This document shows, one piece after another, positions 5,741 through 11,143 of a stretch of 11,143 nucleotides of DNA. Each line of letters opens with the position of its first letter. Position 1 is the stretch's first letter. This DNA is from Candidatus Agathobaculum merdigallinarum (GTDB lineage Bacteria > Bacillota > Clostridia > Oscillospirales > Butyricicoccaceae). Where the stretch lies: assembly GCA_019115425.1 (NCBI GenBank), contig DXDO01000094.1:1-11143 (forward strand), written 5' to 3'. Below the pieces are notes generated by a model, which made no database searches, was not told the origin of the DNA, and worked only from the letters and a program-made list of their open reading frames with translations. Position numbers and translations under genes: made by a program.

Positions 5741-7087
5741 ATGGCGGCGGAAAACAAAATGGGCGCCATGCCCGAGGGACGTCTGGTTGTCACAATGTCC
5801 TTCCCCATCATGCTGTCCATGCTGGTACAGGCGCTTTACAACATCGTGGACAGCGCATTTGTCGCGCGCATCAGCGAGGACGCGCTGACCGCAGTCTCAC
5901 TCGCGTTTCCGGTGCAGCTGATGATGATCGCGGTCGCGACCGGCGCGGGCGTGGGCGTGAACGCCCTGCTTTCGCGGCGGCTCGGCCAGAAAAAGCAGGC
6001 GGAAGCCGACGCGGTCGCCGCCAACGGCATTTTCCTGTCAATCTGCTTCTGGCTGATCTTTGCGGTGCTCGGCCTGCTGTTCGGGCGATGGTTTATCGCG
6101 CTGTTCACCGATGTGCCCGCGGTGATCGAAATGGGGACAAGCTATATCACCGTGGTCACAGTCGCATCCTGCGGCGTGTTTTTGCTTTTCGTCGCGGAGC
6201 GGCTGATGCAGGCCACCGGCAACACGGTCTACCACATGGTCACCCAGCTGATCGGCGCAGTGCTCAACTGCATCCTTGACCCGATCATGATTTTCGGCCT
6301 GTTCGGCTTTCCCGCCCTCGGCACGACGGGCGCGGCGCTCGCCACTGTCCTCTCGCAGATCACCGCCATGTCGATCGGATTTTTCATCAATGTGCGCTTC
6401 AACCACGATGTGCATATCCGCCTGCGCGGCTTCCGGCCGGATGGAAAAATCATCCGCGAAATTGTACAGATCGGTCTGCCCGCCGCCGTGCAGCAATCGC
6501 TGCTGAGCGTGCTCACAATCGGTCTCAACCGGATTCTGATGCCGTTTTCGCAGACTGCGGTCGGCTTTTACGGCGTGTACTACAAGCTGCAGAACTTTCT
6601 GTTCATGCCGGTCTATGGGCTGAACAACGCGCTTATCCCCATGGTCGGCTACAACTTCGGCGCGAAAAACCGCCGCCGCATCGAACGCATCCTGCGCTGT
6701 GCGCTGCTGCTCGCGCTGGGCATCATGGCGGCGGGCACCGTTCTGTTTGAGCTGCTGCCTGTGCCGCTTCTGCGGCTGTTTGACGCTTCCGACGCAATGC
6801 TTGCCATCGGCGTGCCCGCCATCCGTATCATTTCGTGGTCATTTTGCATGGCGGGCGTGTCGGTCATCCTGTGCGGCTGCATGCAGGGACTGGGACGGGG
6901 AAGCGAGTCGCTCGCGGTCGCACTGCTCCGCCAGCTGATCGTTGTTCTGCCTGCGGCCGTGCTGCTGTCCCGCATCAGCCTGACCGCGGTCTGGTTCGCC
7001 TTTCCGCTTGCCGAAGCGGTCGGCCTTATATGCGCGTTTCTGCTGTTCCGCCGCATCCGGCATCGCCTTCTCGACAGCTTGTCATAA
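5741..7087 (+). CDS. MATE family efflux transporter
   Basis: A 448-aa polytopic inner-membrane protein of the MATE (MatE/NorM-DinF) family, which exports cationic drugs or metabolites in exchange for Na+ or H+. About 12 hydrophobic segments form two similar halves. The first half opens with the family pattern FPIMLSMLVQALYNIVDSAFVARIS (about 20-44) and later has ERLMQATGNTVYHM and LDPIMIFGLFGFPALGTTGAALATVLSQ. The second half repeats this with GLPAAVQQSLLSVLTIGLNRIL, YGLNNALIPMVGYNFGAKN and a Met-Gln-Gly-Leu-Gly-Arg-Gly motif. This resembles the small Gram-positive MATE group often annotated MepA-like. ATG 5741 is chosen because AGAGGTG (5728-5734) lies 6 bases upstream; the GTG within that site is too close to be a start. 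It has its own promoter and no strong terminator before the next gene's promoter. Substrate unknown. Confidence 0.9.
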   Translation: MAAENKMGAMPEGRLVVTMSFPIMLSMLVQALYNIVDSAFVARISEDALTAVSLAFPVQLMMIAVATGAGVGVNALLSRRLGQKKQAEADAVAANGIFLSICFWLIFAVLGLLFGRWFIALFTDVPAVIEMGTSYITVVTVASCGVFLLFVAERLMQATGNTVYHMVTQLIGAVLNCILDPIMIFGLFGFPALGTTGAALATVLSQITAMSIGFFINVRFNHDVHIRLRGFRPDGKIIREIVQIGLPAAVQQSLLSVLTIGLNRILMPFSQTAVGFYGVYYKLQNFLFMPVYGLNNALIPMVGYNFGAKNRRRIERILRCALLLALGIMAAGTVLFELLPVPLLRLFDASDAMLAIGVPAIRIISWSFCMAGVSVILCGCMQGLGRGSESLAVALLRQLIVVLPAAVLLSRISLTAVWFAFPLAEAVGLICAFLLFRRIRHRLLDSLS

Positions 7088-7091
7088 AAAC

Positions 7092-7109
7092 TGTCACAAT
7101 ATTGTAACA
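7092..7109. promoter_or_regulatory. 18-bp near-perfect palindrome upstream of the HD gene
   Basis: TGTCACAATATTGTAACA pairs in 8 of 9 positions and begins 5 bases after the MATE stop and 10 bases before the next -35. It may be an operator; no T tract follows, so it is not a terminator. No known regulator consensus is claimed. Confidence 0.4.
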
Positions 7110-7118
7110 AAATCCCTC

Positions 7119-7147
7119 TTGTCTTTGTGCAATTTGTGGCATATAAT
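7119..7147 (+). promoter_or_regulatory. promoter of the second HD gene
   Basis: TTGTCT (7119-7124), a 17-base spacer and consensus TATAAT (7142-7147). Confidence 0.7.
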
Positions 7148-7178
7148 AGAGACAGAAACAAAGAAAGGGGTGAGTCCA

Positions 7179-7694
7179 TTGGACAGCGAGATCCAGCAGC
7201 TTGCCGGGGATATTCTGGAGCATCCCCGCTTTCAGCAGCTGCGCAGCTTTCAGCACCATGGCGAGGGAAATTCGGTCTATGACCATTCTGTTGCCGTGGC
7301 GGAAGCGGCCTATGCCATCGCCCGCCGGATGCGTCTGTCTGGGGACGAGACCGCTTCGATCATACGCGCAGCACTGCTGCACGATTTCTTTGGCTACGAT
7401 TGGCGCGACGATCGTTTTCGACGCTATCTGCGCCGGTATTCCGGCATCAAGCGCGTGATGCGGATGCACGCCTTCGTACACGGCCACATCGCGGCCGGCC
7501 GCGCGAAGCAAACGTTCGGCCTGACCGAGCGCGAGTGCGAGGCCATCGCGCGGCACATGTTCCCGCTCGCGGCCATGCCGCGCACGCGGATCGCATGGAT
7601 CGTGACGCTGGCTGACAAAGCCGTTGCTTCCAGAGAGATGACCGCCGCGCTCCGCGGCTATCTGTCTCTCGCCTATCAAAAGGTAACTGCATAA
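7179..7694 (+). CDS. HD-domain phosphohydrolase (TTG start)
   Basis: A 171-aa soluble HD-superfamily protein of a type common in Clostridia, with unknown substrate. Visible ligands: H36 in SVYDHSVAVAE, the H68-D69 pair in ALLHDFFGYDW, H97/H101/H103 in RMHAFVHGH, H126 in ARHMFPLA, and D146 in TLADKAVASRE. The order and spacing fit a single HD domain with the final Asp present, so it should be catalytically competent. The start is taken as TTG 7179 because AAAGGGGTGAG (7164-7174) sits directly upstream, the sigma-A promoter lies at 7119-7147, and the frame upstream overlaps the MATE gene and the promoter. LDSEIQQLAGDILEHPRF then becomes the N-terminus, as in relatives. It is probably monocistronic, ending at a strong terminator. 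It is only distantly similar to the HD protein at 3847-4416. Confidence 0.8.
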   Translation: MDSEIQQLAGDILEHPRFQQLRSFQHHGEGNSVYDHSVAVAEAAYAIARRMRLSGDETASIIRAALLHDFFGYDWRDDRFRRYLRRYSGIKRVMRMHAFVHGHIAAGRAKQTFGLTERECEAIARHMFPLAAMPRTRIAWIVTLADKAVASREMTAALRGYLSLAYQKVTA

Positions 7695-7697
7695 ACG

Positions 7698-7741
7698 AAA
7701 CCGCCGTTTTGGATGCGTCTGTCCGAAACGGCGGTTTTTTT
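7698..7741. terminator. bidirectional intrinsic terminator
   Basis: AAACCGCCGTTT (7698-7709) pairs perfectly with AAACGGCGGTTT (7726-7737). Inner GGA/TCC pairs extend the stem, the loop is about 8 bases, and T residues follow (7735-7741). It ends the plus-strand HD gene and can also serve the convergent minus-strand membrane operon. Confidence 0.9.
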
Positions 7742-7745
7742 GTTG

Positions 7746-8174
7746 TTATAAGTCCTGTATGTTCATCTTCTGAAGCAGCTTTTCGCGGCGAAGCTTCTCC
7801 CTGCCGATATAGTACGTGCCCAGCAGCACAAAGGTCGGAATGTTGCCGATGAGCAGGATCAGTCCGAGCTGTGCGGCATCGCCCAGCGTCCAGTCCGGTT
7901 CCGCTTCGAGGGTCTGCTCCTGATAAACGATCTCGCCGGTCTCCTCATCGACCACCTGCACCGTGCTTGTCGCGCCGCTCCGCGAAAATGCCGCAAAGCC
8001 GAGCACCATCAGCAGCGACAGCACCAACATAACGGCAGGCATGATCAGCCCCGGCCAGCGGCTTTTGCGCCGCGACAGCCAAACCTCCAGCGCGATGATG
8101 CCGACAAAAACTGCCGCGATGATCAGCGTATTGAGCAGCGTGACAATGATTGACGCTGCGGATAAAAACGCCAC
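7746..8174 (-). CDS. small membrane protein with KMxIQDL tail (paralog B)
   Basis: A 142-aa integral membrane protein of unknown function. TM1 is about residues 8-32, followed by the basic cytoplasmic-type loop RRKSRWPGL (about 35-43). TM2 is about 43-64, then an acidic soluble loop of about 30 residues (VVDEETGEIVYQEQTLEAEPDW). TM3 is about 98-120, with a basic tail ending KMNIQDL. By the positive-inside rule, the RRKS loop and the basic tail are probably cytoplasmic and the acidic loop extracellular, though three helices with both on the same side require a re-entrant segment or an odd N-terminus. The start is GTG (8174-8172) with AAGGGGGG (8188-8181) 6 bases upstream. It follows paralog A by 12 bases and shares with it the segments LEVxLxxRKSxWPGL and PTxVLL plus the tail. 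The acidic loop is the main insertion that A lacks. Confidence 0.75.
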   Translation of the reverse strand: MAFLSAASIIVTLLNTLIIAAVFVGIIALEVWLSRRKSRWPGLIMPAVMLVLSLLMVLGFAAFSRSGATSTVQVVDEETGEIVYQEQTLEAEPDWTLGDAAQLGLILLIGNIPTFVLLGTYYIGREKLRREKLLQKMNIQDL

Positions 8175-8186
8175 AATAATCCCCCC

Positions 8187-8507
8187 TTACAGATCCTGTA
8201 TCTTCATCTTTTCGACCTGTTCCCTGCTTTTTCTGCGGCGACGGCAAAACCAGTATATTGCCAGCAATACGAGCGTCGGTACGAAAAAGAGCAGCACCAC
8301 GAGCAGCGTCAACAGCATCTGCGGCATGCTTTCCGCCACCGCAAGCGCGTTGAGCAGCAGATTGGGCAATACAAACAACACAGGCAGCAACCAGCATATA
8401 GGCAGTACCAGCCCCGGCCAGTAACTTTTGCGCTTTGCCAGAAACACTTCCAGCGCGCACGCTGCCGCCATGAGCGCCAAAATAACAAACCATCTGATCG
8501 GATTCAT
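8187..8507 (-). CDS. small membrane protein with KMxIQDL tail (paralog A)
   Basis: A 106-aa integral membrane protein of unknown function. TM1 is about residues 5-22, then AKRKSYWPGL (24-33). TM2 is about 33-57, a short linker follows, and TM3 is about 64-88. The strongly basic juxtamembrane stretch CRRRRKSREQVEK leads to the C-terminal KMKIQDL. ATG 8507-8505 overlaps the TGA of the DUF2089 gene as ATGA, with GGGGAGGG just upstream inside that gene, so the two are translationally coupled. The same topology and motifs occur in the downstream paralog, which points to tandem duplication followed by divergence. The tail resembles neither a sortase signal nor a recognised localisation tag. Coupling to a DUF2089 regulator suggests a stress- or envelope-linked role, but that is inference. 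Confidence 0.78.
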   Translation of the reverse strand: MNPIRWFVILALMAAACALEVFLAKRKSYWPGLVLPICWLLPVLFVLPNLLLNALAVAESMPQMLLTLLVVLLFFVPTLVLLAIYWFCRRRRKSREQVEKMKIQDL

Positions 8508-8809
8508 ACGCCCTCCCCTTTCTTCAGCTTTTTATACTCGTTGATCAAAATCTTCGCCGTGTCAAAATCCAGCTTATCGTTGACAGCGAGACGCTTGATC
8601 AGCGCGATGTAGGGCTCCTCGCCCTCGCGCTCGCCGATCTCGATCTTCTGGATCAGCCGGTCGAGCCGCAGGCGCACGGTCGGATAGGTCACGCCGTACA
8701 CGCCCGCGATCTCCTTGAGCGAGCCGGAAGCCAGGATAAACTTCTTAATAAACGACACATCCTCGTCATCCAGCTGCGCCATCCATTCAGGTACGACCTC
8801 TATCGCCAC
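8504..8809 (-). CDS. DUF2089 family DNA-binding regulator, short form
   Basis: A 101-aa protein matching the C-terminal, helix-turn-helix-like part of DUF2089: PEWMAQLDDEDVSFIKKFILASGSLKEIAGVYGVTYPTVRLRLDRLIQKI (about 7-56). GSLKEIAGVYGVTYPTVRLRLDRL is the probable HTH. The C-terminal third (YIALIKRLAVNDKLDFDTAKILINEYKKLKK) is a helical region that may mediate dimerisation. The N-terminal Cys4 zinc ribbon found in longer DUF2089 proteins is absent. Start: GTG (8809-8807) with AAGGAAG (8823-8817) 7 bases upstream; the nearby ATG (8814-8812) is in another frame. It is the first gene of the three-gene operon. A palindrome built of the same AT-rich half-site lies between its own -35 and -10, suggesting autoregulation. 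Confidence 0.85.
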   Translation of the reverse strand: MAIEVVPEWMAQLDDEDVSFIKKFILASGSLKEIAGVYGVTYPTVRLRLDRLIQKIEIGEREGEEPYIALIKRLAVNDKLDFDTAKILINEYKKLKKGEGV

Positions 8810-8835
8810 GCCATCACTTCCTTCCTGATAGCTTT

Positions 8836-8864
8836 AGTATATTCTTTAATTTTATTAAAGTCAA
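8836..8864 (-). promoter_or_regulatory. sigma-A promoter of the DUF2089-membrane protein operon
   Basis: On the minus strand, TTGACT (8864-8859), a 17-base spacer and TATACT (8841-8836). Confidence 0.8.
8844..8860. promoter_or_regulatory. perfect palindromic operator candidate in the promoter spacer
   Basis: CTTTAATTTTATTAAAG is a perfect 7+3+7 palindrome lying between the -10 and the -35. A looser related copy, TTTAAT (8867-8872) and ATTAAA (8882-8887), lies just upstream. The likely binder is the DUF2089 protein (inference). Confidence 0.6.
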
Positions 8865-8889
8865 TATTTAATTTTATTTTTATTAAAAG

Positions 8890-8917
8890 AAAACCACCTC
8901 ATAAATGAGGTGGTTTT
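8890..8917. terminator. bidirectional terminator after the esterase
   Basis: AAAACCACCTCA (8890-8901) pairs perfectly with TGAGGTGGTTTT (8906-8917) around loop TAAA. On the minus strand it follows the esterase stop by about 22 bases and ends in TTTTCTTTT, so it mainly closes the IclR-esterase operon and insulates the DUF2089 promoter. Confidence 0.88.
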
Positions 8918-8939
8918 GTGCATCTGCGCCGCATACGCT

Positions 8940-9716
8940 TTATTTCAGGTATTTCAGCCAATCCGCGCAGAGCGCCTGCCAGCGGTTCACATGCCGGTCG
9001 GGCAGCCGCCCACGTGTCGGCTCATAAGTCTCGAAATCCGCCAGAGACAGGCCGTGCACCCCATGCGGAAAGAGGTGAACCTCATGCGGCACACCCGCTT
9101 TTCGAAGCGCACGCTCCATAAGCAGCGTGTTCTCCACCGGCACCTCGCTGTCGTCCAGCGTATGCCACAGAAATACGGGCGGCGTATTGCCGTCCACCAG
9201 CTTTTCCAGCGAAAATGCCCGCTGTTTGTCCCTGTCCGCACCCACCAGCTGCACAAAGCTGCCCCGGTGGGCGTACTCCCCCGCCGACACAACCGGATAG
9301 CACAGCACGGCGGCATTCGGGCGGTGGGCCTGTAAGTCCGTGCCCGGCTCGAACCATTCCGCCCGGTGCCAGACGGCCGCCAGCGTGCCCGCCAGATGGC
9401 CGCCCGCCGAAAAACCGCCGATCGCGATGCGGTTTTCATCGATCCCAAAACGAGCGGCGTTCTCCCGCACCCATGCGACTGCCGCGGCCGCAGTGCGCAC
9501 CGGCATCGTGCCGAGCGGCGCGGGCGCGCAGTCGTATTCCAGCACAAAGGATTCGATCCCGTCGCGCGCAAAGGCGCGCGCCACGGGCGCCCCCTCGCGG
9601 ATCGAGCAGAATTCATATCCCCCGCCCGGACAGATCACAAGCGCGGGTTTATCGATACTGGCCGCTTTGCCGTAATGCGTCAGTCTGCCGTGCGGCAGCT
9701 GTAACACCTCAGCCAT
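8940..9716 (-). CDS. alpha/beta hydrolase, acetyl(xylan) esterase-like
   Basis: A 258-aa cytoplasmic alpha/beta hydrolase of the carbohydrate-esterase type (relatives are annotated as acetyl esterase, xylan esterase or BD-FAE). Oxyanion-hole motif CPGGGY (29-34); nucleophile elbow GFSAGG with Ser103; catalytic Asp in HTLDDSEVP (188 or 189); catalytic His221 in PHGVHG. No signal peptide is present, so it probably deacetylates imported oligosaccharides rather than polymer. The start is ATG 9716-9714, preceded by AAAGGGG (9730-9724); the open frame continues upstream for 78 codons, but that part overlaps the IclR gene and is Arg/Ala-rich shadow sequence. It lies 25 bases behind the iclR-type gene, so it is co-transcribed with it. 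Substrate is not readable; the neighbouring KDPG aldolase hints at acetylated pectin or uronate-containing oligosaccharides. Confidence 0.83.
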   Translation of the reverse strand: MAEVLQLPHGRLTHYGKAASIDKPALVICPGGGYEFCSIREGAPVARAFARDGIESFVLEYDCAPAPLGTMPVRTAAAAVAWVRENAARFGIDENRIAIGGFSAGGHLAGTLAAVWHRAEWFEPGTDLQAHRPNAAVLCYPVVSAGEYAHRGSFVQLVGADRDKQRAFSLEKLVDGNTPPVFLWHTLDDSEVPVENTLLMERALRKAGVPHEVHLFPHGVHGLSLADFETYEPTRGRLPDRHVNRWQALCADWLKYLK

Positions 9717-9741
9717 TGCCCTTCCCCTTTCTCTACACGGT

Positions 9742-10521
9742 TCAGCGGCGCTTGGGGCTGCCGCCCAGCGCTGCCGCGATCTCATCGCGCGCCGCGAGCA
9801 GCGGCCCGCGCAGCGCGGCGATGCGTTCATCCGACATGCGGGTGATCGGCGCGGATATCGAGATCGCATAGGAGGCGCGCCCGCTGTAATCCGGCAGCGC
9901 TGCCGCCATGCAGCGCACGCCCAGTTCATTTTCCTCATTGTCCAGCGCATAGCCCAGGCGGCGCACCCACTCGATCTCGCGGAGAAATGCCTCCTCGGTC
10001 ACGATGGTGTGCTCTGTCCATGGCTGGATATCGCTGTCCTGCCACAGTTCGCGCACCTCGCTGTCCGGCCAGGTGGCGAGGATCGCCTTGCCCACCCCCG
10101 TGCAGTACAGCGGCCGGCGCATACCAATGCGCGAAAACATGCGGATCGCACCGCGTCCGCTCTCCACCTTATGGATATAGACGATGTCCTTTTCCTCGCG
10201 CATCACCAGATGCACGGTCTCATTGGTTTCCAGCCCAAGCTGCTCCATCGGCGCGCGGGCAAGCTCGACCACATCCAGATTATCCACGATATAGCTTCCA
10301 AGCTCACACAGGCGCATGCCCGCGCGGTAGATGCTGGTAGCGGCATCGCGCTGCACATAGCCGCGCGCGCACATGCTGGAGAGCAGGCGGTGCACCGTGC
10401 TCTTGTGCAGACCGGTTTCCGCAGAAAGCGCGCCGATCGTCATACCGCCGCGGCTGCGGCAGAGTATTTCCAGCAGGTCGAACGCGCGGTCGAGCGACTG
10501 TACGGACGAAGATTCTGCCAT
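9742..10521 (-). CDS. IclR family transcriptional regulator (KdgR-like role proposed)
   Basis: A 259-aa regulator. The N-terminal winged HTH is VQSLDRAFDLLEILCRSRGGMTIGALSAETGLHKSTVHRLLSSMCARGYVQRD (about 7-59, recognition helix HKSTVHRLLSSM at 39-50). The IclR effector domain follows (about 75-250), with TVHLVMREEKDIVYIHKVES, GVGKAILA, and the C-terminal GVRCMAAALPDYSGRASYAISISAP, the usual ligand pocket region. ATG 10521-10519 has AAAGGAG (10536-10530) at 8 bases; an in-frame GTG/TTG further upstream would precede the ribosome site. It is the first gene of an operon with the esterase and is divergent from a KDPG aldolase gene; shared boxes in the intergenic region suggest it controls both. 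Relatives include KdgR, which senses 2-keto-3-deoxygluconate, but the ligand here is inferred from context only. Confidence 0.88.
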   Translation of the reverse strand: MAESSSVQSLDRAFDLLEILCRSRGGMTIGALSAETGLHKSTVHRLLSSMCARGYVQRDAATSIYRAGMRLCELGSYIVDNLDVVELARAPMEQLGLETNETVHLVMREEKDIVYIHKVESGRGAIRMFSRIGMRRPLYCTGVGKAILATWPDSEVRELWQDSDIQPWTEHTIVTEEAFLREIEWVRRLGYALDNEENELGVRCMAAALPDYSGRASYAISISAPITRMSDERIAALRGPLLAARDEIAAALGGSPKRR

Positions 10522-10543
10522 GATCCGTTCTCCTTTGTTCCAC

Positions 10544-10549
10544 ATTATA
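10544..10549 (-). promoter_or_regulatory. -10 element of the iclR-esterase operon
   Basis: The minus strand reads TATAAT here, 22 bases before the ATG. No good -35 is found 16-18 bases further upstream, so the promoter may be weak or activator-dependent. Confidence 0.5.
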
Positions 10550-10562
10550 AAACCTTGTTTCA
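10546..10562 (-). promoter_or_regulatory. operator-like box at the iclR promoter
   Basis: Minus-strand TGAAACAAGGTTTTATA overlaps the -10. It matches the box at 10673-10689 at 14 of 17 positions. Confidence 0.5.
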
Positions 10563-10596
10563 GTTTAATGGATTTTCACCAAAAATACAAGAGAAA

Positions 10597-10643
10597 CTTT
10601 GCACAGATTGTTCTTCAAAAACTCTTGCAATCTGACGGCAAAG
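10597..10643. repeat. interrupted dyad around the aldolase -35
   Basis: CTTTGC (10597-10602) and AGATTG (10605-10610) are the reverse complements of GCAAAG (10638-10643) and CAATCT (10628-10633), with unequal inner gaps (AC against GACG) and a 17-base centre. It covers the -35. Confidence 0.4.
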
Positions 10644-10652
10644 TTTTATAAT
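10625..10652 (+). promoter_or_regulatory. promoter of the KDPG aldolase gene
   Basis: TTGCAA (10625-10630), a 16-base spacer and consensus TATAAT (10647-10652). The predicted start is near 10659, just before the operator boxes. Confidence 0.7.
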
Positions 10653-10663
10653 GAAATTATCCG

Positions 10664-10698
10664 ATGGAACTATGAAACAACGTTCCATAATATGAAAC
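10664..10698. promoter_or_regulatory. array of IclR-type half-sites downstream of the aldolase -10
   Basis: Four half-sites: ATGGAAC (10664-10670), ATGAAAC (10672-10678), GTTCCAT (10682-10688) and ATGAAAC (10692-10698). The centre TATGAAACAACGTTCCATA (10671-10689) is a 19-bp palindrome with 7 of 8 pairs and resembles the KdgR box pattern AATGAAAC-n3-GTTTCATT. Its place just after the start site fits repression by road-block. Confidence 0.6.
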
Positions 10699-10714
10699 AC
10701 GGAGGAAGATCGCT

Positions 10715-11143
10715 ATGAATGAAATTGAGAAAAAGGTTCAGTCCATCGGCGTTGTGCCGGTCATCAAGCTCAATCATCCCGAACGGGACGCGGTCCCGCT
10801 GGCAAAGGCGCTGATCGCGGGCGGCGTGCCGGTGGCAGAGGTCACTTTCCGCGCAGCAGGCGCGGCAATCGCCATCAAGGCGATGCGCGACAATTTCCCC
10901 GAAATGCTCGTCGGCGCAGGCACCGTGCTGACCACTGAGCAGGTTGACGAGGCCATGGCCGCGGGCGCGCAGTTCATCGTTACCCCGGGCATGGACCCTG
11001 ATATCGTCGCTTACTGCCAGAAGGTCGGCATTCAGATCTTCCCCGGCTGCACCACGCCGACCGACTACCACACCGCCTACAAGTTCGGCCTTGAGGTGCT
11101 CAAGTTCTTCCCCGCCGAGCAGTCCGGCGGCATTGCCAAGATC
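10715..11143 (+). CDS. eda: KDPG/KHG aldolase (Eda family), 5' part
   Basis: 2-dehydro-3-deoxy-phosphogluconate / 4-hydroxy-2-oxoglutarate aldolase, a class I TIM-barrel enzyme that splits KDPG into pyruvate and glyceraldehyde 3-phosphate, the last step of uronate catabolism and of the Entner-Doudoroff route. 143 N-terminal residues are present of about 210; the frame is open to the right edge. Conserved elements: GVVPVIKL (12-19), AGGVPVAEVTFRAAGAAIAI with the catalytic-pocket Glu and Arg (E42, R46), GAGTVLT (68-74), FIVTPGMDPDIV, FPGCTTPTDYHTAYKFGLEVLKFFPAE. The Schiff-base Lys is the one in LKFFPAE. ATG 10715 has GGAGGA (10701-10706) 8 bases upstream. It is divergent from an IclR regulator with operator-like boxes covering its 5' leader. 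A sugar-acid kinase or dehydratase would be expected downstream, outside the window. Confidence 0.9.
   Translation, partial: MNEIEKKVQSIGVVPVIKLNHPERDAVPLAKALIAGGVPVAEVTFRAAGAAIAIKAMRDNFPEMLVGAGTVLTTEQVDEAMAAGAQFIVTPGMDPDIVAYCQKVGIQIFPGCTTPTDYHTAYKFGLEVLKFFPAEQSGGIAKI

Noticed and set aside
7008..7178. Longer N-terminus for the second HD protein
   Set aside because: It would overlap the MATE gene and contain the TATAAT promoter and the ribosome site; TTG 7179 explains the signals better.
9717..9950. N-terminal extension of the esterase by 78 codons
   Set aside because: The extension overlaps the IclR gene in another frame, is Arg-rich and unlike the family; a ribosome site precedes ATG 9716.
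10664..10698. Catabolite responsive element (CcpA cre) at the aldolase promoter
   Set aside because: The TGAAAC...GTTCCA sequence does not keep the central CG at the cre position; an IclR-type box fits better.
1..11143. CRISPR arrays, tRNA/rRNA genes, insertion sequences, prophage genes
   Set aside because: No regularly spaced repeats, no tRNA-like cloverleaf with a T-loop signature, and no transposase or integrase motifs were seen by eye in either strand.

Overview
The window is a high-GC chromosomal segment, most likely from an anaerobic gut Clostridia species of the Oscillospirales/Ruminococcaceae type (inferred, not proven). The supporting signs are strong AGGAGG-type ribosome sites, sigma-A promoters with 16-17 bp spacing, a DUF896 protein, a DUF2089 regulator, and short head-to-tail operons closed by GC-rich hairpin/T-tract terminators. 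No rRNA, tRNA, CRISPR array, transposase or phage structural gene was seen.

Region 1 (1-1610) is the 3' end of an inositol catabolism operon: the C-terminal part of IolE (inosose dehydratase) and an IolG-type inositol 2-dehydrogenase, closed by a perfect 17-bp-stem terminator. The dehydrogenase has no ATG/GTG/TTG at the position required by its Rossmann motif; ACG sits exactly where the start should be.

Region 2 (1668-2237) is a small divergent module: an XRE-type repressor on the minus strand and an 87-aa DUF6809-like protein on the plus strand. They share a control region built on a perfect 22-bp inverted repeat with a 10-bp spacer.

Region 3 (2248-4850) is a compact four-gene operon: DUF896 protein, CCA-adding enzyme/poly(A) polymerase family protein with an HD domain, a separate HD-domain hydrolase, and a YjbQ family protein. 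The genes overlap or are separated by at most 3 bases.

Region 4 (4863-7741) holds three independently promoted plus-strand genes: a small nitroreductase, a MATE-type efflux transporter, and a second HD-domain hydrolase starting at TTG. Terminators follow the nitroreductase and the HD gene.

Region 5 (7746-8864, minus strand) is a three-gene operon: a short DUF2089 regulator and two small membrane proteins. The two membrane proteins are diverged tandem paralogs that end in the same C-terminal motif, K-M-x-I-Q-D-L. The promoter lies in a very AT-rich island and has a perfect palindrome between its -35 and -10. This is the best candidate for an undescribed system here.

Region 6 (8890-11143) is a sugar-acid module. 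An IclR-family regulator and a carbohydrate-esterase-like alpha/beta hydrolase form a minus-strand operon, divergent from a KDPG/KHG aldolase that runs off the right edge. Matching operator-like boxes (14 of 17 bases) lie at both divergent promoters. This suggests that the IclR protein controls both sides in response to a pectin- or uronate-derived sugar acid.
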